From assembly GCA_026981635.1 (NCBI GenBank), contig JALSIF010000022.1, forward strand, positions 1 to 6,261: a stretch of DNA of 6,261 nucleotides. Reading direction: 5' to 3'. Each line of letters starts with the position of its first letter. Position 1 is the first letter of the stretch. The position numbers and the translations under genes are program-made. Below the pieces are notes generated by a model. That model was given only the letters and a program-made list of their open reading frames with translations, was not told the origin of the DNA and searched no databases. This DNA comes from a bacterium (lineage in GTDB: Bacteria; 4484-113; JALSIF01). Below, one piece after another: positions 1 through 5,424 of the stretch.

Positions 1-1
1 A

Positions 2-1864
2 AGCGAGCTGGTTCAGGTGGCCGAGGTGGGTGGGCTGGACTACCTGCTGCGCAGCGAGAACACCCGCGAGGTGGATCAGGGGCTGGAGTTCTTCATCACC
101 GACCAGCTCCCCGCCGCCTGGGCCCTCTACCGCTTTACCGCAGTTGACCCCGAGACTCCCGACTCGCCCCTAACCATCACCAGCGAGATGTTTCTCTCCC
201 CCGACCAGTTCAGCCAGGAGGACCAGGGCTACTGGATTGGGGTAAGCAACTACACCACCGGTGAGTGGGAGTGGCACGGCCCCTTCCAGCTTCCCGAGCA
301 GCCGGTGGAGCTTGACCCAGCCCAGCGCCACACCTCCCTCAGTGGCAACCTCTACTTCATCCTTCTCCTTAACCTCCACCCCCAGGCGCTCCACCAGTCT
401 TCCACCCTGTGGCGCGACCAGGCTCCTCCCCCCGAGCCTGAGCTGGGCATCCTCTTTGGCCGGGTGTGGGAGGCGGGCAGCCACGGCGAGAAGGGGATTG
501 CCGGCGCCTCCATCAGGCTCTTCGCCCTGGCCCCCGATGGGAGCGAGGAGCTGGTCCAGCAGACCACCTCGGGCGAAAACGGCGAGTACGCCATGGACGG
601 GATAGAGCCGGGCGAGTACCTCCTCTCTACCACCGCCGAGGGCTACCAGCCGCTGGCAGAACAGATAGCAGTCCATGCAGGGGAGAACCCCCACGACATA
701 GAGCTGACTCCCAGTCAGCCCCAGACCGAACCCCATCCCGCCGCCTTGGTGGGCAGGGTGTTTGATGAGACCAATCCCGACCACGGCATTGTGGGAGCGG
801 TGCTCCAGCTCTTCCGTCTGGGGGAGAACGGCAGCGAGGAGTTTGTGGAACAGACCGAATCGGGAGAAAACGGCCACTATGCCTTTGATGGTCTGGAGCC
901 CGGCCTCTACCTGCTCTTCACCGAGCACCCCGACTACATGTCCAAGCTGGAAGAGCTTGAGCTGGCCGCGGGGATCAACGAGCATCCCGTCCCCCTAACT
1001 CCGGTTGCACAGCAGAACGGCTACCTCTTCGGCCAGGTCTTTGAGGCGGGCAGCGGGGGGGAGGTGCCCATTCCGGGAGCCCTGGTGCAGCTGCTTCGCC
1101 CCCTGCCCGACGGGTCAGAGGAGCTGGTGGACCAGGCCGAGACCGACCAACAGGGCCACTACATCATGGACGGGATTGCTCCCGGCCCCTACCTGGTCAG
1201 GGTGAGCCACCCCGATTATGAGACCAGCCTGGACGACCTCTTCATCCACCCGGGGGAGAACCAGTACGACGTTGACCTGGTGCCCAGGGGCGGCGGCGGT
1301 GTAGGTGGCGCCTACCTCTTCGGTCAGGTCTTCGTGGCCGGCCACCCCGACCAGCCCGTAGTCGGTGCCCTGCTCAAGCTCTACCGCCTGGGCGAGGACG
1401 GGAGCGAGGATTTCGTGGAGCAGACCGAGTCGGGACCGGAGGGTCACTACGCCTTTGACGACCTTGAGCCCGGCCACTATCTCCTGATCACCACCCACCC
1501 CGACTACCTGCCGCGGGGGGATCAGCTCCTGCTTGAGGAAGGGGAGAACGAGCACCCAGTTCCCCTCCAGCCTAGGGGTCAGGAGGAGGGTGCCTCCCTC
1601 TCCGGCATCGTCTTTGATGCCGATACTTTCCAGCCCCTTGCCGAGACTTGGCTCACCCTGTGGCGCATGGTGGAGGGGGAGTGGGTCCAGGTGGCCGAGA
1701 CCCAGAGTGGTGAGGGCGGTTTTTACCAGTTTGACCCGGTTGATCCCGGTCCCTACCTGCTCAGGGCAGAGCTTGAGGGATACCAGCCCTACGAGGACGA
1801 CATCCTCCTGGAGGCGGGAGAAAACTGGCGCGAAGTGCCACTGCATGAGCAGCCTCCCCAGTAG
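2..1864 (+). CDS. Large acidic protein with five tandem prealbumin-like (carboxypeptidase regulatory-like) domains, 5' partial
   Basis: The frame is open to the left edge with no start or ribosome binding site, so the N-terminus lies outside; 620 residues are visible. Residues 1-145 (from the first full codon) form a different, probably beta-rich region, with an aromatic segment WIGVSNYTTGEWEWHGPF at 78-95. Five repeats follow at about 148-237, 248-334, 340-428, 437-524 and 531-614. Each runs: an LFGxV-type strand, a G-A-x-x-x-L turn, DGSEE(L/F)V, a T-x-SGExGxY strand, (F/M)DG(L/I)EPGxYLL, and GEN near the end. This is the signature of carboxypeptidase-regulatory/CNA-B-like beta-sandwiches, used as stalks, spacers or adhesion modules in extracellular proteins. 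Composition is strongly acidic, with three lysines (164, 315, 459) and no cysteine. The chain ends with repeat 5 and carries no LPxTG, PEP-CTERM or membrane anchor. Export is inferred; any signal peptide would be upstream. Binding partner and function are unknown. Confidence 0.85.
   Translation, partial: SELVQVAEVGGLDYLLRSENTREVDQGLEFFITDQLPAAWALYRFTAVDPETPDSPLTITSEMFLSPDQFSQEDQGYWIGVSNYTTGEWEWHGPFQLPEQPVELDPAQRHTSLSGNLYFILLLNLHPQALHQSSTLWRDQAPPPEPELGILFGRVWEAGSHGEKGIAGASIRLFALAPDGSEELVQQTTSGENGEYAMDGIEPGEYLLSTTAEGYQPLAEQIAVHAGENPHDIELTPSQPQTEPHPAALVGRVFDETNPDHGIVGAVLQLFRLGENGSEEFVEQTESGENGHYAFDGLEPGLYLLFTEHPDYMSKLEELELAAGINEHPVPLTPVAQQNGYLFGQVFEAGSGGEVPIPGALVQLLRPLPDGSEELVDQAETDQQGHYIMDGIAPGPYLVRVSHPDYETSLDDLFIHPGENQYDVDLVPRGGGGVGGAYLFGQVFVAGHPDQPVVGALLKLYRLGEDGSEDFVEQTESGPEGHYAFDDLEPGHYLLITTHPDYLPRGDQLLLEEGENEHPVPLQPRGQEEGASLSGIVFDADTFQPLAETWLTLWRMVEGEWVQVAETQSGEGGFYQFDPVDPGPYLLRAELEGYQPYEDDILLEAGENWREVPLHEQPPQ
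443..1003 (+). repeat. Prealbumin-like domains 1 and 2 (A-B unit, first copy)
   Basis: Domain 1 (443-712, type A) has PDGSEELV, YAMDGIEPG and a GEN..D(I)EL ending. Domain 2 (743-1003, type B) has RLGENGSEEFVEQTESG, HYAFDGLEPG and the ending NEHPVPL. A proline-rich linker (SQPQTEPHPA) joins them. The pair matches domains 3 and 4 in the same order, which suggests that a two-domain unit was duplicated. Confidence 0.8.
1019..1573 (+). repeat. Prealbumin-like domains 3 and 4 (A-B unit, second copy)
   Basis: Domain 3 (1019-1285, type A) shares with domain 1 the EAGS-GE turn, PDGSEELV, Y-x-MDGI-x-PG and the GEN..DV(D/E)L ending. Domain 4 (1310-1573, type B) shares with domain 2 RLGE-x-GSE-x-FVEQTESG, GHYAFD-x-LEPG and NEHPVPL. 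The domain 3-4 linker is glycine-rich (RGGGGVGG), unlike the proline-rich linker between 1 and 2. Between copies many codons differ only at the third base, so the duplication looks old and the protein sequence has been conserved. Confidence 0.8.
1592..1843 (+). repeat. Prealbumin-like domain 5, divergent C-terminal repeat
   Basis: This is the shortest and most divergent repeat. It keeps the SG-x-V-F-D strand, SGEGGFYQF, DPGPYLLR and the AGEN ending, but the DGSEE block is replaced by VEGEWVQVAE. EGYQP is shared with domain 1 rather than with the B-type repeats. Only about six residues follow it before the stop codon, so it is the capping domain of the protein. Confidence 0.75.
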
Positions 1865-1911
1865 GCCGTTGACCAGCTAGGTAGGGAGATTGGATCCCTG
1901 GCAGGGATGGT

Positions 1912-1948
1912 GGAAGGCCCGCCCTAGCAGGCGTAGGGCGGGCTTTCC
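1912..1948. terminator. Bidirectional hairpin terminator between convergent genes
   Basis: A 15-bp stem (1912-1926 with 1934-1948, one G-T pair, core GCCCGCCCTA/TAGGGCGGGC) encloses the 7-base loop GCAGGCG. The sequence after it is pyrimidine-rich (CTTTCCTCCCC) on the plus strand, and the other arm gives a short U-poor tail on the minus strand. It lies 48 bp after the stop of the repeat-protein gene and contains the last codons and TAG stop of the opposing TPR gene. The stem strongly supports a shared terminator; the weak T-tracts lower certainty about efficiency. Confidence 0.7.
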
Positions 1949-3012
1949 TCCCCTCCCTCCCCGCCCATAAGCTGGTGACGAAATGGCTCTAGCCCCCCCA
2001 GCCTGATCTGCTCGGCCAGCAGTTCCTCCCGCTCCTTCAGGCCCAGCTTCCAGTCAACTATGGCCAGCAGGGAGCGAAGCTCCTCCTCCATGTGGCGGAT
2101 GGGCTCTGCCAGCAGGGTGGTGAGGATGTGCTTGGCCTTGGAGGGGCTGCCCGCCGCAGTTTCCACCAGGGCCTGAAAAATGAGGGCGTTGCGGCGGGCG
2201 AAGGGGTCGCTGGGCAGGCTCCCGCACTCTTCCACCGACCGCATGATGCTTAGGGCCTGCTGGGGAAGCCCCTCCAGCATCTTGAAGTAGGCCAGCTGAA
2301 TGAGCACCATCCCCGTCTGTTCGGCATCCATCCCCTTGAGGTCGGTAAGCAGGGTGCGCAGTTCAAGCTCCGCCTCCTCCCGCTTTCCCCTGAGAAAGAG
2401 CACATAGCCCAGGTTGATCTTGGTACAGGTCTCATAGCGGCGGGCGGTGGCTAGATCGGGGTGGCGTTTGAGCAGTCGGGCCACCCTGCTAAGCAGCTCC
2501 TCCGCCTCCTCCAGTCTCCCCTGCTCCGCCATCGGGATGCCCAGCTGGCTGAGGGCTGAGATCAGCCTGAGGTCCAGGTAGCCCCGCTCAATCAGAGCCT
2601 CTAGGTGATCGGTCAGGCCGAGCGCCCGTTCCCCTTCCTTGGCATCCAGGCAGGCCCTGACCGCCCGCTCAATGGCCTCAAACAGCTCCTCCACCCTATG
2701 GCCGCGGCGGGGCAGTTCGCCCCTCTGCTCGCTGCGGGAAAGCTCAATCTGCATCCGCCCCAACTCCTCCGGCGGTGCCATCTCCTCCACCATAAGCACC
2801 AGCTCGTGGGGGGCAAGCCTTCCCAGGTGAGCGATGATTTGGATCGCCTGGCGGAGGCCTGCACTGGCAGGAGTGGCTTCAGTACCGCCGCGGACAAGGC
2901 CGGAGATCTCCCTACCCAGCCGAATCACCTCGGTGATGAGGCCGAGCTTCTCATCCTTGGAAAGGGACTTGTCCGGTCGCCCTTCCCCCCAACTGGCAGG
3001 CTCCCTTCTCAC
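1924..3012 (-). CDS. TPR-like helical-repeat protein, hypothetical
   Basis: A 362-residue, almost wholly alpha-helical, Glu/Leu/Arg-rich protein without signal peptide or membrane segment, so probably cytoplasmic. Residues about 153-182, 193-226, 232-262 and 272-300 show the tetratricopeptide spacing of paired helices: a G/A-x-x-x-x-x-x-G-x-x-x-E-A core (EQGRLEEAEELL, LRGKREEAELEL, LEGLPQQALSIM, AAGSPSKAKHIL). TPRs form a superhelix that binds peptides or proteins; no enzymatic motif is seen. The N-terminal 150 residues are helical but unassigned. The first possible start is GTG at 3012: an in-frame TAG lies six bases upstream, and no Shine-Dalgarno sequence precedes it. An in-frame GTG at 2928 would remove 28 residues. 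The C-terminal tail (GGEGGEESPPYAC) is encoded within the terminator hairpin. It lies 95 bp downstream of the DUF169 gene on the same strand and could be co-transcribed. The partner is unknown. Confidence 0.8.
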   Translation of the reverse strand: MRREPASWGEGRPDKSLSKDEKLGLITEVIRLGREISGLVRGGTEATPASAGLRQAIQIIAHLGRLAPHELVLMVEEMAPPEELGRMQIELSRSEQRGELPRRGHRVEELFEAIERAVRACLDAKEGERALGLTDHLEALIERGYLDLRLISALSQLGIPMAEQGRLEEAEELLSRVARLLKRHPDLATARRYETCTKINLGYVLFLRGKREEAELELRTLLTDLKGMDAEQTGMVLIQLAYFKMLEGLPQQALSIMRSVEECGSLPSDPFARRNALIFQALVETAAGSPSKAKHILTTLLAEPIRHMEEELRSLLAIVDWKLGLKEREELLAEQIRLGGLEPFRHQLMGGEGGEESPPYAC

Positions 3013-3015
3013 GGC

Positions 3016-3067
3016 AGGCTAGTTAGTGAAAGATGTTATCTCAAACTCACGTTCGTTACCAGTTATA
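3016..3067 (-). promoter_or_regulatory. AT-rich candidate promoter region for the TPR gene
   Basis: In a GC-rich window this AT-rich patch stands out just upstream of the GTG start. On the minus strand it offers a TATAAC -10-like hexamer (3067-3062), a TAACAT (3038-3033), and a TTGAGA (3044-3039) spaced 17 bp from TAGCCT (3021-3016). None has both elements strong, so which one is used, if any, is unclear. A start at TAGCCT would give an almost leaderless transcript, fitting the missing ribosome binding site. Confidence 0.3.
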
Positions 3068-3070
3068 CGA

Positions 3071-3088
3071 CCCCGGAAGGGTCCGGGG
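3071..3088 (-). terminator. Short hairpin after the DUF169 gene, weak terminator or attenuator
   Basis: A perfect 7-bp stem, CCCCGGA paired with TCCGGGG around a 4-base loop, lies 20 bp past the DUF169 stop codon and before the TPR gene. No run of T follows on the minus strand (TCGTATAAC instead), so it lacks the second half of an intrinsic terminator. It may stabilise a 3' end or partly separate the two genes. Confidence 0.35.
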
Positions 3089-3107
3089 TGGGAGTGGGCG
3101 GCCGGCC

Positions 3108-3938
3108 TCAGCCCCCTTCCCCCTCTCCGGGCAGCTTCAGCCCCTCCAGTGCCTCCGCATACTTGGGCGGCATCTTGGGTGAGACGGCGAGCATCTGGGG
3201 GATGGGGTAGCGCACCCCGTGCTCGTGGGTCTTCTCCAGTCCGGTGATGATCCTTTCTGCCCAGTGGGGTGGGAAGGCGAAGGCCATCTCGTGGTCCTGG
3301 GCCCCGCCAAACACCCGGTCGCCGTTGCAAGGGAGCACCATGTGGGGCCGGTTTATCCTGAGCGTCTCTATGACCAGGTCGGCGCAGTCCAGCCTTCCAA
3401 ATGCTCTCCCCTCCACCGCCTCTCCGGTGTGGTAGGCCACCGCCTGCACCAGCCGCATGATCTGGGCCGAGTTGCCGTAGAGGGCGATGACCATGGGCTC
3501 AAAGCTGGTGCGAAAGAGAGGCGCCACCACCAGCCGGTCATACTTTCCCGCCGGCAGGCGGGGGTGGTTGGCCTCCCACCGGCGGGCCACCTCCGGGTCG
3601 TCGCAGAAGAAGCCAAGCAGGGTCTGCCCCTCCAGGTAGGCCTGGGAAGGCTCCCGGAAGCCGAAGGCCACCGCCGCCAGGGGGCAGGTGATGGTCTGCC
3701 GGTCCACCGCCACCACCCAGCCGTAGCGACGGGCTATCCCCACCGCCTGGCAGGCGATGATGGAGGCGCCAAGCTTCTGGCTGGTCTTGCACCGCTCGGG
3801 CAGCGGCTCCCCTGGCTCAAGCAGCCTTGCCGCAATGGGGAAGGTTTCCGGTCTGACATATAAGGCTAGCGCCTGGTCCAGCCGGCGGATAAGCTCTGCC
3901 GTCTGCTGGCTGATTCCCGCTCCGCCCTGCTCGTCCAT
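3108..3938 (-). CDS. DUF169 (COG2043-type) family protein
   Basis: 276 residues from the chosen ATG. The order of motifs is that of the DUF169 family: an N-terminal helix followed by an F-P-I-A-A-R-L-L strand (usually P-V-A-V-K), then C-x(12)-C (Cys50, Cys63) in a G-A-S-I-I-A-C-Q-A-V helix, I-T-C-P-L-A-A-V-A-F-G-F (Cys85), a strand ending Y-G-N-S-A-Q-I-M-R-L-V-Q-A (the family's n-P-a-Q-a-m-r-L), F-G-R-L-D-C-A-D (Cys185) and L-P-C-N-G-D-R-V-F-G (Cys204). The repeated conserved cysteines hint at metal or cofactor binding, but the biochemical role of the family is not established. It is soluble, without a signal peptide. The start is uncertain: ATG at 3938 gives the usual short N-terminus but has a GAGG only two bases away; ATG at 3980 adds 14 atypical residues and has no good ribosome binding site. 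It is divergent from the BI-1 gene. Confidence 0.85.
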   Translation of the reverse strand: MDEQGGAGISQQTAELIRRLDQALALYVRPETFPIAARLLEPGEPLPERCKTSQKLGASIIACQAVGIARRYGWVVAVDRQTITCPLAAVAFGFREPSQAYLEGQTLLGFFCDDPEVARRWEANHPRLPAGKYDRLVVAPLFRTSFEPMVIALYGNSAQIMRLVQAVAYHTGEAVEGRAFGRLDCADLVIETLRINRPHMVLPCNGDRVFGGAQDHEMAFAFPPHWAERIITGLEKTHEHGVRYPIPQMLAVSPKMPPKYAEALEGLKLPGEGEGG

Positions 3939-4062
3939 GCCCTCATCATATCGCCTGCCGCTCCCGTGAACCCAACCCATTACCCGCCGTCACTAACCTG
4001 GGGAAAGGAAAAGCCCCCCTAGGGTGGTAGGATTTAGCAGCAGCTAGTTGGAAAAATCTCCC

Positions 4063-4068
4063 AAGGAG
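4063..4068 (+). promoter_or_regulatory. Ribosome binding site of the BI-1 gene
   Basis: AAGGAG sits nine bases before ATG 4078. It selects that start over an in-frame TTG at 4048, which has no such sequence and would add ten polar residues before the normal family N-terminus. Confidence 0.75.
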
Positions 4069-4077
4069 ACAGGTGCG

Positions 4078-4803
4078 ATGAGCTTTCTTCAGCAGGAGCG
4101 AGCCAGGCTTGAAGCACTGGGCTATCCCCTGAGCGTCGCCCAGGAAGGGGGCGAGGCCCTCTCCGTCTTCCTCAGCCGGGTCTACAGCTGGCTTTTGGGC
4201 GGCATCGTGGTGGCCGGAGCGGTGGCCTGGTGGTTTGCTGCCACCGGCTTTGCCCTGGTGCTGATGAAGATGGGCGCCCTCCTCTACTTCATCATCGCCT
4301 TGGGCGTCCTCTTCGGCACCCTCTTCTTCGCCCAGGCGGTCCGCCACAGCTCTCCCCTAAACATGGTTGCCTACGCTCTCATGGCCGCCGCCTTCGGCTT
4401 CATCGCCAGCCCCCTGATCATGTATGCCCTGGCCATCGGCCAGTCGGCCATCGTGCTTCAGGCCCTGGCCATTACCGCCGCCGCCTTTGTGGGCCTTACC
4501 GTCTGGGCCTACACCTCCCGAACCGACTTCTCCTTCCTGCGCGGCTTTCTCTGGGCCGGCTTCTGGGTGATTCTGGCCATCGGGGTGGTCTTTATCTTCC
4601 TGCCCCCCAGCAGAACCGCCGATATCCTGTGGAGCGGGGCGGGGGCGCTGCTCTTTGCCGGCTTTACCCTCTATGACACCCAGAAGATCATCCGGGTCTA
4701 CCCCCGCGACGAGCACGTGGCCGCCGCCATCCAGCTCCTGATTGACTTCGTAAACCTCTTCCTCTTCATCCTGCGTCTCCTGCTTGCCACCCAGCGCCGC
4801 TGA
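4078..4803 (+). CDS. BI-1/YetJ (Bax inhibitor-1, TMBIM) family integral membrane protein
   Basis: 241 residues, typical bacterial BI-1 length. A polar N-terminus of about 35 residues is followed by roughly seven hydrophobic helices (about 38-56, 65-85, 94-116, 122-144, 155-175, 184-198 and 217-236). The two family hallmarks are present: L-Y-D-T-Q-K-I-I (Asp200) in the sixth helix region and I-D-F-V-N-L-F-L-F-I-L-R-L-L (Asp223) in the last helix. In Bacillus YetJ the equivalent aspartates form the pH-sensing dyad that gates a calcium leak, so a similar cytoplasmic-membrane leak channel is inferred. Bacterial members such as YccA also affect the FtsH protease; which role applies cannot be told. 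It has its own ribosome binding site, is divergent from the DUF169 gene and lies 88 bp before the DoxX gene. No strong terminator follows, so read-through into DoxX is possible. Confidence 0.93.
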   Translation: MSFLQQERARLEALGYPLSVAQEGGEALSVFLSRVYSWLLGGIVVAGAVAWWFAATGFALVLMKMGALLYFIIALGVLFGTLFFAQAVRHSSPLNMVAYALMAAAFGFIASPLIMYALAIGQSAIVLQALAITAAAFVGLTVWAYTSRTDFSFLRGFLWAGFWVILAIGVVFIFLPPSRTADILWSGAGALLFAGFTLYDTQKIIRVYPRDEHVAAAIQLLIDFVNLFLFILRLLLATQRR

Positions 4804-4829
4804 TCTATGGGAAGTCCCCCCACCTTTCT

Positions 4830-4858
4830 TTGAAAAAACCGTAATCAGGTGATAAACT
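4830..4858 (+). promoter_or_regulatory. Sigma-70-like promoter of the DoxX gene, with overlapping inverted repeat
   Basis: TTGAAA (4830-4835) and TAAACT (4853-4858) are separated by 17 bases, matching the TTGACA/TATAAT pattern at five and four of six positions. The start of transcription would fall near 4865, about 27 bases before the ATG. AGGTGA (4847-4852) and TCACCT (4863-4868) form an inverted repeat straddling the -10, placed where a repressor could bind. Only one copy is seen, so operator function is a guess. Confidence 0.5.
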
Positions 4859-4891
4859 CAATTCACCTCATATTTACTGGGAGGAGGTCCG

Positions 4892-5356
4892 ATGAAGCGA
4901 ACCGAGTGGGCTTTCCTCATTCTCCGAGTGGTGGTGGGTCTTTCCTTCATCTTCTTTGGGGGTCAGAAGCTCTTTGGCCTCTTTGGCGGTCCCGGCTTCC
5001 AGGGCTGGTCGGGCTTTGTCCAGGGAATGGGAGGCATCCCCGGCTTCCTAAAACCCCTCACCATCTACTTGGTGCCGGTGTTTGAGTTCTTCGGTGGCCT
5101 CTTTGTGCTGGTGGGATTTCTCACCCGCTGGAGCGCCCTGGCCTTGGTGCTGGTGATGATCGGCGCCATCCTCTTCGTCAACTTCCCCAAGGGCTTCTAC
5201 AACCCCCAGGGCGGGGGCTGGGTGCTCCCCCTCACCTTCCTCGCCATGTCCCTGGCCATCCTACTGGGCGAGCACCGCTACACCCTGGACGAGACCCTGT
5301 TTAAGGGAGGTCAGGCTTCCTCGGCGGGTTCATCTTCCGGGGCCGCTGAGAGCTAG
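4892..5356 (+). CDS. DoxX family membrane protein
   Basis: 154 residues with four hydrophobic helices (about 5-25, 55-75, 79-97 and 109-125), the DoxX/DoxD-like bundle. Family motifs are clear: L-R-V-V-V-G-L-S-F-I-F-F-G-G-Q-K-L-F in helix 1, then F-E-F-F-G-G-L-F-V-L-V-G-F-L-T-R in helix 2 and its loop, and N-P-Q-G-G-G-W before helix 4. DoxX-type proteins sit in the cytoplasmic membrane. Named members include subunits of archaeal thiosulfate:quinone oxidoreductase and the mycobacterial redox-stress complex, but most bacterial homologues have no defined substrate. The tail from about residue 138 is a low-complexity Gly/Ser/Ala segment, probably disordered. The start is firm, with GGGAGGAGG at 4879-4887. 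The gene has its own promoter upstream and an intrinsic terminator right after the stop, so it is probably a single-gene unit, possibly also transcribed from the BI-1 gene. Confidence 0.92.
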   Translation: MKRTEWAFLILRVVVGLSFIFFGGQKLFGLFGGPGFQGWSGFVQGMGGIPGFLKPLTIYLVPVFEFFGGLFVLVGFLTRWSALALVLVMIGAILFVNFPKGFYNPQGGGWVLPLTFLAMSLAILLGEHRYTLDETLFKGGQASSAGSSSGAAES

Positions 5357-5367
5357 CCGGCCCGTAG

Positions 5368-5386
5368 AAAACCCCGGCGGGGTTTT
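5368..5386 (+). terminator. Rho-independent terminator of the DoxX gene
   Basis: A perfect 8-bp stem AAAACCCC (5368-5375) and GGGGTTTT (5379-5386) closes a GGC loop and ends in TTTT, 11 bases past the DoxX stop codon. The sequence is symmetric enough to act in either direction, but no minus-strand gene reads into it. Confidence 0.75.
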
Positions 5387-5412
5387 AGAACAGGTTCCCC
5401 CTTGCGGGGGTC

Positions 5413-5418
5413 TAAACT
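5413..5418 (+). promoter_or_regulatory. -10-like TAAACT suggesting leaderless transcription of the cupin gene
   Basis: TAAACT ends six bases before ATG 5425. It is the same hexamer as the -10 proposed for the DoxX gene. Transcription normally starts six to eight bases beyond a -10, which would be at or next to the A of the ATG. No good -35 is found 16-18 bases upstream (ACAGGT at 17). A leaderless mRNA is supported by the absence of a Shine-Dalgarno sequence before the ATG. Confidence 0.4.
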
Positions 5419-5424
5419 AGTGGC

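Noticed and set aside
170-985. Long open frame on the minus strand opposite the repeat-protein gene
   Set aside because: It lies wholly inside the plus-strand gene, has no ribosome binding site or recognisable domain, and its own repeats merely mirror those of the sense gene. The same applies to the opposite frame at 1115-1846.
443-1843. Isopeptide-bonded pilin or sortase-anchored surface protein
   Set aside because: Too few lysines for Lys-Asn bonds, and no LPxTG motif, hydrophobic tail or basic end at the C-terminus.
2605-3210. Plus-strand open frame spanning the TPR gene start and the spacer
   Set aside because: Low-complexity, basic/proline-rich product typical of an antisense frame in GC-rich DNA; the minus-strand TPR protein has clear helical-repeat structure.
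3219-3863. Plus-strand open frame opposite the DUF169 gene
   Set aside because: The DUF169 motifs are plain on the minus strand; the opposite product shows no family features.
4028-4033. TAGGAT as the -10 of the BI-1 gene
   Set aside because: No acceptable -35 at 16-18 bases upstream (a purine/C-rich stretch instead), so not listed as a promoter.
5397-5410. CCCCC-TTGC-GGGGG hairpin as a second terminator or operator before the cupin gene
   Set aside because: Only five base pairs, no T-run, and not extended by flanking complementarity; could be chance in GC-rich DNA.
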